This document shows, one piece after another, positions 1 through 6,028 of a stretch of DNA of 7,031 bases. The stretch spans positions 1 through 7,031 of the forward strand of contig DAOWAU010000036.1 of NCBI GenBank assembly GCA_030634425.1, in the 5' to 3' direction. The stretch comes from Dehalococcoidia bacterium. Its GTDB lineage: Bacteria > Chloroflexota > Dehalococcoidia > Dehalococcoidales > E44-bin46. Position 1 is the stretch's first letter; every line of letters begins with the position of its first letter. The position numbers were made by a program, and so were the translations under genes. The notes beneath the pieces were generated by a model, which worked only from the letters and a program-made list of their open reading frames with translations, had not been told where the DNA came from and did no database searches.

Positions 1-1235
1 AGGTAACGCTGATAGGAAAAATGTATTAGCCTGGCATCGTTAACGAAAAAGACAAAGGTTGGTGGGTTTACTTCAGCCTGAGTGGCATAGCGAATCTTTA
101 GCTGCTTGCTGCCCTTTCGGGGCAAGCTGTGAGCCGCTACTGCCTGCTGAACTACACTATTGACGGCGGCGGTAGGCAGTCGCTTAAGCCTCTCCTGATA
201 TATCTGATATACCTGAGGCATAATCTTATCTACCCCCTGCCCAAACCTAGCTGAAATATACATCACTGGCGCGTAAGGGATGAACCTGAATTGGCGCCTG
301 ATGTACCTGCTACACCCATCTGTGTCCTTGGCCTCAGCCAAGTCCCACTTATTAACTACCAGTACAATCCCTTTAGCCGCCTGCTGAATATAACCGGCGA
401 TATGCGTATCTTGAGCCGTAACCAGCTCGGTGGCATCAAGAATAAGTAAGGCTACATCAGCCCGGTCGATAGCACGCAGGGCACGGATAACACTATACCG
501 CCCCACCCCTGCCCCTAACCGTCCCCGCCGCTTAATACCACTGGTATCAATAAGTAACACACTTTGCCCGCCAAAGTCAACCGAGGTATCTATGGCATCG
601 CGAGTAGTCCCCGGGGTATCAGCAACAATGACTCGCTCTTCGCCTAAAAGGGCATTCAACAGGGTTGACTTGCCGACATTAGGTCTACCCACGATAGCCA
701 CCTTCATAATCTCCGGCTCAGCCTCGACCGGTGATGGCGCTGGTAGTAGAGAGATAACCCTGTCTAGTAGTTTATCCACCCCCCGACCATGATGGGCACT
801 AATAGCCAATGGCTCACCGAGCCCCAATGGATAAAATTCCGCCGCCTGGGTTTCCATCTGCTCATTATCCGCCTTGTTAGCCACCAACACCAGGGGCTTG
901 CTCACCCGACGAAGCACATCAACTATCTCCAGGTCAGAGGGCGTTATCCCATCCCTGACATCCACTAAAAAAATAATAATATCAGCCTCAACAATAGCCA
1001 CCTCTGCCTGCTCTTTAACCCCCTGACCGATAGCAGAGTCGGGGGTTAGTTCTAGACCACCGGTATCAACTATGGTAAACTCGCTCCCCTGCCACGAAAC
1101 ACTGGCCATTACCCGGTCACGGGTTGTCCCCGGCAAGTCTTCCACAATAGCTATCGGCTTACCTGCCACCCGATTTAGCAGAGTCGACTTACCTACATTC
1201 TGCCTACCAATAATAGCCACCACCGGTTTGCTCAT
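1..1235 (-). CDS. der: Ribosome biogenesis GTPase Der (EngA), 3' end cut off by window edge
   Basis: Der is an essential GTPase with two tandem G domains that acts in 50S ribosomal subunit assembly. I translated the minus strand from the ATG at 1235 and found 411 uninterrupted codons to the left edge. G domain 1 has a P-loop GRQNVGKST (residues 10-18), DTGG (57-60), NKAD (120-123) and SAHHG (146-150). G domain 2 has GRPNVGKST (183-191), DTSG (230-233), NKWD (295-298) and SAR (328-330). A KH-like C-terminal domain starts near residue 350 and reaches the conserved VND...HFSYQRYL stretch at the edge. Family members are usually about 435-490 aa, so only a short tail is missing. The start is supported by the usual Der N-terminus directly before the P-loop. 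The ATG lies 9 bases after the argF stop, with a GAGG ribosome-binding core 5 bases upstream, so it is probably co-transcribed with argF. Oddities are Gln12 where Pro is commoner and Ser232 where Ala is usual; both look tolerable. Confidence 0.97.
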   Translation of the reverse strand, partial: MSKPVVAIIGRQNVGKSTLLNRVAGKPIAIVEDLPGTTRDRVMASVSWQGSEFTIVDTGGLELTPDSAIGQGVKEQAEVAIVEADIIIFLVDVRDGITPSDLEIVDVLRRVSKPLVLVANKADNEQMETQAAEFYPLGLGEPLAISAHHGRGVDKLLDRVISLLPAPSPVEAEPEIMKVAIVGRPNVGKSTLLNALLGEERVIVADTPGTTRDAIDTSVDFGGQSVLLIDTSGIKRRGRLGAGVGRYSVIRALRAIDRADVALLILDATELVTAQDTHIAGYIQQAAKGIVLVVNKWDLAEAKDTDGCSRYIRRQFRFIPYAPVMYISARFGQGVDKIMPQVYQIYQERLKRLPTAAVNSVVQQAVAAHSLPRKGSKQLKIRYATQAEVNPPTFVFFVNDARLIHFSYQRY

Positions 1236-1244
1236 ACCACCCTC

Positions 1245-2186
1245 TTATCGATAGCCAGCCAGCGGTATCTCCAGGCCACCCAACATAAATGCCAATAACG
1301 CTTTCTGCATGTGCATCCTATTCTCAGCCTGGTCAAAGACCACTGATTGGGGGCTGTCTAAAATGCCCTCAGCCACCTCCTCGCCCTGATGTGCTGGCAA
1401 GGGGTGCATCAATATGGCGTCCTCTTTAGCCAAAGAGAGAAGTTCACTACTCACCTGGTAGCGGGCAAACGCCTGGCGTCGCTGGTCAGCCTCAGCCTCC
1501 TGCCCCATACTCGTCCACACGTCAGTGTAAACTACATCAGCCCCGCTAACTGCCAATCCTGGCTCCTCGGTGCACAGCACTTCGGCACCCCTATCAAGAG
1601 TGTAGCCTTGAGCCAGAGACAATATTTTCTCCTGAACCCCGTAATCGGCTGGGGAAGCAATCCTGAAATTCATCCCGGCGAGCGAAGCAGCCAGTAGAAG
1701 GCTATGAGCCACATTATTACCATCGCCGACAAAAGCCAGGGTCAATCCCTCTAGCTCCCCCTTCTTCTCGTAAATGGTTAAAAGGTCCGCCAAAGCCTGG
1801 CACGGATGCTCCAAATCAGACAAAGCATTTATCACCGGTATATCGGAATAGCCAGCTAGAATCTCCAAGGTTTGGTGAGAAAAGGTGCGGGCAGCAATAA
1901 CATCTACATAACGACTGAGGACACGGGCTACATCTGGAACTGACTCGCGCTTCCCCAAGCCAACCTCTTCCGGAGAGAGATAAATGCTCTCCCCACCAAG
2001 CTGGCGCATTGCCACCTCAAAGCTAACCCGAGTCCTCAACGAGGGCTTCTCAAATATAAGGGCTAATGTCTTTCCACTAAGTAAAGAAAGCCAGCCCTTA
2101 ACCTTCATATCTACAGCGTCCGAAATAAGTGAGCGAATGTCCTCACTGCCGAGGTCAGATATTGAAAGCAAATCCTTACCTTTCAA
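1245..2186 (-). CDS. argF: Ornithine carbamoyltransferase, TTG start
   Basis: This enzyme transfers the carbamoyl group from carbamoyl phosphate to ornithine, giving citrulline in cytoplasmic arginine synthesis. The product is 313 aa, normal for the family (about 300-335). Carbamoyl-phosphate site: EKPSLRTR (residues 46-53, with the S-x-R-T-R core at 49-53) and HPCQ (127-130). Ornithine side: DGNN (155-158), DVWTSMGQE (222-230, containing the SMG loop) and HPLPAHQGEE (261-270). The SMG loop and HPCQ argue for ornithine rather than aspartate carbamoyltransferase. The usual HCLP motif reads HPLP here, so Pro262 replaces a normally conserved Cys. The start is TTG at 2186: AGGAAG lies 5 bases upstream, the N-terminus begins where homologues do, and I see no in-frame ATG in the codons just upstream. 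It is the first gene of an argF-der unit and is divergent from polA. A catabolic arcB role cannot be excluded from sequence, but no arcA or arcC is visible. Confidence 0.95.
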   Translation of the reverse strand: MKGKDLLSISDLGSEDIRSLISDAVDMKVKGWLSLLSGKTLALIFEKPSLRTRVSFEVAMRQLGGESIYLSPEEVGLGKRESVPDVARVLSRYVDVIAARTFSHQTLEILAGYSDIPVINALSDLEHPCQALADLLTIYEKKGELEGLTLAFVGDGNNVAHSLLLAASLAGMNFRIASPADYGVQEKILSLAQGYTLDRGAEVLCTEEPGLAVSGADVVYTDVWTSMGQEAEADQRRQAFARYQVSSELLSLAKEDAILMHPLPAHQGEEVAEGILDSPQSVVFDQAENRMHMQKALLAFMLGGLEIPLAGYR

Positions 2187-2191
2187 ATTAA

Positions 2192-2197
2192 CTTCCT
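2192..2197 (-). promoter_or_regulatory. Ribosome binding site that fixes the TTG start of argF
   Basis: Read on the minus strand, AGGAAG is followed by TTAAT and then the TTG codon at 2186-2184. The 5-base spacing is within the usual range. No in-frame ATG lies in the short stretch above it, so this site is the main reason for choosing TTG. Confidence 0.7.
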
Positions 2198-2204
2198 GAC
2201 CCTG

Positions 2205-2224
2205 CGCAAAACATAGTTTTTGCG
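2205..2224 (-). promoter_or_regulatory. Perfect 7-bp dyad in the argF leader (possible operator or RNA hairpin)
   Basis: CGCAAAA and TTTTGCG flank a 6-base centre in the predicted untranslated leader of argF, between the predicted start of transcription (near 2245) and the ribosome binding site. As DNA it could be a repressor site, and an arginine regulator would be the natural guess. However, it does not match the ArgR box as I know it (TGAAT...ATTCA-like). As RNA it would be a short hairpin ending about 8 bases before AGGAAG. Its function is inference only. Confidence 0.35.
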
Positions 2225-2251
2225 GAGGTAAAAGCTCCCTTTATGCCCCTC

Positions 2252-2280
2252 AGTATATCACGAAAACTGATAAATCACTA
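2252..2280 (-). promoter_or_regulatory. Predicted sigma70-type promoter of argF-der, extended -10
   Basis: On the minus strand, TGA precedes TATACT (2257-2252), giving an extended -10 of TGn-TATACT that differs from TATAAT at one base. A weak -35, TAGTGA (2280-2275, 3 of 6 matches to TTGACA), lies 17 bases upstream. Transcription would start near 2245, giving a leader of about 59 bases before the TTG codon. Confidence 0.6.
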
Positions 2281-2327
2281 AAGGAGTTACCTGAGATAGC
2301 CTGACCAACAACAAAGCCGACAAAACG

Positions 2328-2356
2328 TCGTCCAAGTCCTTCTACTCTGCTATAAT
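2328..2356 (+). promoter_or_regulatory. Predicted sigma70-type promoter of polA-mutM, consensus extended -10
   Basis: TGC-TATAAT (2348-2356) is an exact extended -10. The -35 position at 17-base spacing, TCGTCC (2328-2333), matches TTGACA at only 3 of 6 bases, which an extended -10 can compensate for. Only six bases (2357-2362) separate TATAAT from the polA ATG, so the expected start of transcription is at or next to the A of the start codon. A small CGAC/GTCG dyad (2318-2330) overlaps the -35 region. Confidence 0.7.
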
Positions 2357-2362
2357 TAAACT

Positions 2363-5074
2363 ATGAAAAAGGCGCGCCTAGTTTTGTTTGACGGCAATGC
2401 CCTGGTGCATCGTGCCTTCCACGCCCTACCACCCCTGACAGTGAGCAAGACCGGAGAGATGGTGGGCGCCGTTTATGGCTTCGCCCTCATCCTACTCAAG
2501 GCGATAAGCGAGCTTAAACCCACCCACTGTGCCATCGCCTTCGATAAAAAGGCGCCTACCTTCAGGCACCGGATGTTTGACCAGTATAAGGCGCACCGCC
2601 CCCCAACCCCCAATGAACTGGTCGACCAACTGGGGCGGGTCAGACAGCTAGTGGAAGCCTTCCACATCCCTATCTTTGAGCTTGATGGCTATGAGGCAGA
2701 CGATGTCCTGGGCACACTCAGCGAGCAGGCCAGCCGCCAGGGTATTGACACCGTAATCGTTACCGGCGATGCTGATGCCACCCAACTGGTGTCACCCAAG
2801 GTAAAGGTATTTTACCCCAGGCGGACCTTTGGCGATACCACGCTCTATGATGAAGAGGCAGTAATCAAGAGATATGGCATCAAGCCTGAGTATATTGCCG
2901 ACCTCAAAGGATTAGAGGGTGACCCCTCGGATAATATCCCCGGCGTCCCCGGCATCGGTGAGAAAACAGCAGCCAAGCTCATCCAGCAATTTGGCACCAT
3001 AGAAGAAATATATGCCCATATCGACGAGGTAACCCCAGCCAAGCTCCAGACGAAACTGCGAGAAAATGAAGAGGTTGCCCGCCAGAGTAAACAACTGGCG
3101 ACTATCGTTACCCAGGTACCGCTCACCCTCGACCTTGACGACTGTCATGTCAGCCACTATGACCGCCAGCAGGTAGCCGAGCTTTTCCGCGAGCTGGAGT
3201 TTGCCAGCCTGTTATCCAGATTGCCCGAAGTGGAAGCACCCCCAGGCTCCCCTCAGGTCGAAACTGAGCCCGCACGCCCACGAGCCTACCACATTGTAAA
3301 TACCACTCCAGCCTTTAACGAGCTGCTAAATCGCCTGTCAGCGGCCGAATCTTTCGCCTTCGACACAGAGACGACAAGCCTGGATGCTATATCGGCACAA
3401 CTGGTAGGCATATCCATATCGCCCACCCCGGGCGAGGCTTACTACATCCCTATCGGTCATGTCGGCTTTGGAGAGGTGGAGCAACTACCCCTCGAACAGG
3501 TCATCAACGGACTCAAGCCCCTGCTGGAGGATACTTCTTTAGCCAAGCTTGCTCACAACGGCAAGTATGATATGACAATACTGGCTGAACATGGGGTAGA
3601 GGTTAATAACCTCAGTTTTGACACCATGGTCGCCGCCTACCTGCTGGGGGAAAAGTCCTTAGGCTTGAAAACCCTCGCCTTCAGCAAGCTGGGTATTGAA
3701 ATGACACCCATCACCGCTCTTATTGGCTCGGGGAGCAAGCAGATTTCCATGTCGCAGGTAGAAATAAAGCAGGCTGCCGATTACGCCTGCGCCGATGCTG
3801 ACATCACCGGACAACTGGCTGAGTTACTAAGCAGGGAGCTTCACCAGCAGGGGGTATGGCAACTGTTCTCCGAGGTTGAGATGCCACTGGTGCCAGTGCT
3901 GGTCACCATGGAGAGGAACGGTGTCGCCCTAGATACAGAGCTAATGAGGGAGATGTCCCATCGCCTCGGTGAGCAGCTACTCCAGCTGGAGACAGAGATA
4001 TATAACAATGTTGGTCATCAATTCAATATAAACTCGCCCCAACAACTGAGCTGTATCCTCTTTGAGGAGCTGAAACTACCGCCAACCCGCAAAACCAAGG
4101 GCGGTTATTCCACCGGGGCCTCGGTACTGGAGGAGCTGCGCGGAGCCCACCCCGTAATAGAATTTATTTTAGACTACCGCCAGCTAGCCAAGCTCAAGTC
4201 GACCTATATTGATACCCTGCCCAACCTGATAAACCCCAAAACAGGTCGGGTGCATACCAGCTTTAACCAGACAAAGACAGCCACCGGTCGGCTTTCCTCC
4301 AGCGAGCCCAATCTGCAAAATATCCCGGTTCGAGGCAAGGCGGGAAGGAAAATCAGGCAAGCCTTTATCGCCCCACCCGGCTCCTGCCTCCTCGCTGGAG
4401 ACTATTCCCAGATTGACCTTCGCGCCCTAGCTCACCTGTCCCAGGACTCAAGGCTGTTAAACGCCTTCCAGCAGGATGAGGATATTCACACTGCCACCGC
4501 TGCCCAGCTCTACGGCGTGGATGCCTCAAAGGTAACCAAAGATATGCGCCGCCTGGCCAAGACAGTTAATTTCGGGGTTATCTATGGTATGAGCGATTAC
4601 GGGCTAGAGCAGGCAACAGGGCTATCACGGGAAGAGTCGGCTCAATTCATCGCCTCATACTTTGACAAATACCCTGGGGTCAAACAATACCTGGAATCCA
4701 CCAAAGAGCAGGCAAGGGAAGCCGGCTATGTTCAAACACTGCTGGGCAGAAAGCGCTTTATCCCCGAAATCAACTCCCCCAACCGACAGGTGAGAGAAGC
4801 TGCTGAGCGCATGGCGATCAATATGCCGGTGCAAGGAACGTCAGCCGACATCATAAAGGTGGCTATGGTCAACCTCCACCGGGAAATGGACGAGCGCCGA
4901 CTGAAAAGCAAGCTCCTGCTTCAGGTGCACGATGAGCTTATCTTTGAAGTACCCCGGGAAGAGTTGGAAACAATGCGCCAGCTGGTGCCACAGGTAATGA
5001 CCACCGCCTTAACCCTCAGCGTCCCACTGAAGGTGGATATCAAGACCGGCAACAACTGGGGGGAGATGGAATAA
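2363..5074 (+). CDS. polA: DNA polymerase I with 5'-3' and 3'-5' exonuclease domains
   Basis: Pol I fills repair gaps and removes and replaces Okazaki primers. The product is 903 aa, close to E. coli Pol I (928). The 5' nuclease domain (about 1-290) keeps its metal-binding acids: D10 in LFDGN, D113/D114 in GYEADD, D136/D138 in GDAD, and D187/D190 in GDPSDNIPG. The proofreading domain (about 310-490) appears active, with DTE (334-336), NGKYD (D403) and Y474-x3-D478. The polymerase domain has TGRLSSSEPNLQNIP (from T641), motif A DYSQIDLR (680-687), motif B R730...K733...F737...Y741, and motif C QVHDE (854-858). The ATG at 2363 is required, because the next Met (near residue 33) would remove D10. 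There is no Shine-Dalgarno sequence before it, and the promoter -10 abuts the start. Motif A carries Asp685 where the family normally has the steric-gate Glu. mutM follows after 7 bases. Confidence 0.98.
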   Translation: MKKARLVLFDGNALVHRAFHALPPLTVSKTGEMVGAVYGFALILLKAISELKPTHCAIAFDKKAPTFRHRMFDQYKAHRPPTPNELVDQLGRVRQLVEAFHIPIFELDGYEADDVLGTLSEQASRQGIDTVIVTGDADATQLVSPKVKVFYPRRTFGDTTLYDEEAVIKRYGIKPEYIADLKGLEGDPSDNIPGVPGIGEKTAAKLIQQFGTIEEIYAHIDEVTPAKLQTKLRENEEVARQSKQLATIVTQVPLTLDLDDCHVSHYDRQQVAELFRELEFASLLSRLPEVEAPPGSPQVETEPARPRAYHIVNTTPAFNELLNRLSAAESFAFDTETTSLDAISAQLVGISISPTPGEAYYIPIGHVGFGEVEQLPLEQVINGLKPLLEDTSLAKLAHNGKYDMTILAEHGVEVNNLSFDTMVAAYLLGEKSLGLKTLAFSKLGIEMTPITALIGSGSKQISMSQVEIKQAADYACADADITGQLAELLSRELHQQGVWQLFSEVEMPLVPVLVTMERNGVALDTELMREMSHRLGEQLLQLETEIYNNVGHQFNINSPQQLSCILFEELKLPPTRKTKGGYSTGASVLEELRGAHPVIEFILDYRQLAKLKSTYIDTLPNLINPKTGRVHTSFNQTKTATGRLSSSEPNLQNIPVRGKAGRKIRQAFIAPPGSCLLAGDYSQIDLRALAHLSQDSRLLNAFQQDEDIHTATAAQLYGVDASKVTKDMRRLAKTVNFGVIYGMSDYGLEQATGLSREESAQFIASYFDKYPGVKQYLESTKEQAREAGYVQTLLGRKRFIPEINSPNRQVREAAERMAINMPVQGTSADIIKVAMVNLHREMDERRLKSKLLLQVHDELIFEVPREELETMRQLVPQVMTTALTLSVPLKVDIKTGNNWGEME

Positions 5075-5081
5075 GCCTGAC

Positions 5082-5909
5082 ATGCCCGAGCTTCCCGAAG
5101 TAGAGACGATAAAGAACGAGCTACTGCCCCATATTGTCGGCCGCTGTATTACCGGCGTCACTCTGCTCTGGACCGGGGCGGTGCGCCAGCCCTCGGTGGA
5201 AGAATTCTGCTCTCGACTCATCGGACAGAGGCTCACCGGGGTAGCTCGACGGGGCAAATATCTCATCTTCGCCCTGAGCAGCGGCGAGGCGCTGGTTATC
5301 CACCTGAGAATGACCGGCTCTCTGCTGCTGAAACCAGCCTCGGCTGAACCCGATAGATTCACCCGCGCCATAATCCATCTGGATAAAGAGACCCAACTCC
5401 AGTTCAATGACATGCGTAAGCTGGGGACGATGTGGCTGGTGGAGGATATAGATAGTATTGTCGGCAAGCTTGGCCCTGAGCCCCTGGAAGCCAGCTTCAC
5501 CCCTCAGATTCTGCTCGAGCGCCTGAGTAATCGCACAGCACCGATAAAAGCCCTCCTCTGCGACCAGACCTTCGTTGCCGGTATAGGCAATATGTATGCC
5601 GATGAAGCCCTGTTCACTGCCGGAATCCATCCGCTAAGGTCAGGGGGAAGCCTCACTCAGAGCGAGGTAGAACGACTTCACCAGGCTATTCGGCAGGTGT
5701 TAATATCAGCCATCGGCAATAAGGGGGCTAGCGTATCTACTTACCTTCGCCCTGATGGCGAACCGGGGACAGCCCATTTTCAGTTTCAGGTCGCCCACCG
5801 GGGTGGCGAGCCCTGCCCCAACTGTGGCACCCCCATTCAGCGCATCCCCATTCGCAACCGCGGCAGCTACTTCTGCCCCCGCTGCCAGCCTATTTATCAG
5901 GGTGTTTAA
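5082..5909 (+). CDS. mutM: Formamidopyrimidine-DNA glycosylase (Fpg/MutM)
   Basis: Fpg is a bifunctional glycosylase and AP lyase that excises oxidised purines such as 8-oxoguanine and formamidopyrimidines. The 275-aa product is normal in length. MPELPEVET at the N-terminus supplies the catalytic proline (P2 after Met removal) and E3, which also fixes the start at 5082. K59 sits in RRGKY, and HLRMTG (74-79) holds the void-filling Met77. R112 is the second DNA-contact residue. The helix-two-turn-helix signature AGIGNMYADEALF is present. A zinc finger with C245, C248, C265 and C268 closes the protein and includes R260 of the finger loop. The zinc finger and PELPE start favour Fpg over plant-type or Nei-like relatives. 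Leu114 replaces the usual wedge Phe. The nearest GGAG is 16 bases upstream, too far to be good, so translation probably depends on ribosomes finishing polA 7 bases earlier. The two products act in consecutive repair steps. Confidence 0.97.
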   Translation: MPELPEVETIKNELLPHIVGRCITGVTLLWTGAVRQPSVEEFCSRLIGQRLTGVARRGKYLIFALSSGEALVIHLRMTGSLLLKPASAEPDRFTRAIIHLDKETQLQFNDMRKLGTMWLVEDIDSIVGKLGPEPLEASFTPQILLERLSNRTAPIKALLCDQTFVAGIGNMYADEALFTAGIHPLRSGGSLTQSEVERLHQAIRQVLISAIGNKGASVSTYLRPDGEPGTAHFQFQVAHRGGEPCPNCGTPIQRIPIRNRGSYFCPRCQPIYQGV

Positions 5910-5932
5910 GAGGGGCTTTCGCCCCTCTTTTT
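5908..5932 (+). terminator. Intrinsic terminator of polA-mutM
   Basis: A 9-bp perfect stem (5908-5916 with 5921-5929, core GAGGGGC/GCCCCTC), a TTTC tetraloop and a run of five T (5928-5932) form a textbook Rho-independent terminator. Its left arm begins inside the mutM stop codon. On the opposite strand the T run is only two bases, so it should be much weaker for the convergent transporter gene. Confidence 0.93.
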
Positions 5933-5940
5933 AATTACTT

Positions 5941-5998
5941 CCCCCTCATGCTACGAATACATCTCCATATTACGGAGAGGGGGATAAAGGGGGTGAGG
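5941..5998. repeat. Possible decayed short palindromic repeat between convergent genes
   Basis: CCCCCTC (5941-5947) is complementary to GAGGGGG (5977-5983), CCTCA (5944-5948) to TGAGG (5994-5998), and an inner TCTCC/GGAGA hairpin (5962-5978) competes with the first pairing. Read on the minus strand, the stretch is a series of C5 runs of the kind seen in dispersed intergenic repeats of many bacteria. Only one copy lies in this window, so its repeat nature is unproven. No open reading frame or promoter is visible in 5933-6021. Confidence 0.3.
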
Positions 5999-6002
5999 TA
6001 GA

Positions 6003-6028
6003 GCGCTAAATAACACTTCTATTAGCGC
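6003..6028 (-). other. Hairpin over the transporter stop codon, possible weak 3' end signal
   Basis: GCGCTAA (6003-6009) and TTAGCGC (6022-6028) form a perfect 7-bp stem with a 12-base loop, and the stop codon of the transporter lies within one arm. No T run follows on the minus strand, so it is not a standard intrinsic terminator. It could stabilise the mRNA end or be chance. Confidence 0.3.

Noticed and set aside
430..792. Plus-strand open frame of 120 codons
   Set aside because: It is the complement of der, whose uninterrupted frame and GTPase motifs explain the region. The product is Arg/Pro/Ser-rich, as is typical of a shadow frame.
1389..1697. Plus-strand open frame of 102 codons antisense to argF
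   Set aside because: It covers conserved argF active-site codons in the wrong frame and shows no recognisable domain.
2281..2300. AAGGAG on the plus strand as a ribosome binding site for a leader peptide before polA
   Set aside because: No ATG, GTG or TTG follows at a suitable distance, and the predicted polA promoter lies downstream of it.
2845..3157. Minus-strand open frames within the polA 5' nuclease domain
   Set aside because: They are shadows of a strongly conserved coding region, with no independent signals.
5009..5630. Two long open frames on the minus strand (5009-5500 and 5121-5630)
   Set aside because: They lie antisense to mutM and the end of polA, resemble no family I know, have no ribosome binding site that I noticed, and the plus-strand genes there are certain.
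5974..5998. Possible G-quadruplex from the G-rich run
   Set aside because: Only two runs reach three or more G, so at best a weak two-layer structure could form. Pairing with the upstream C tract is at least as likely.
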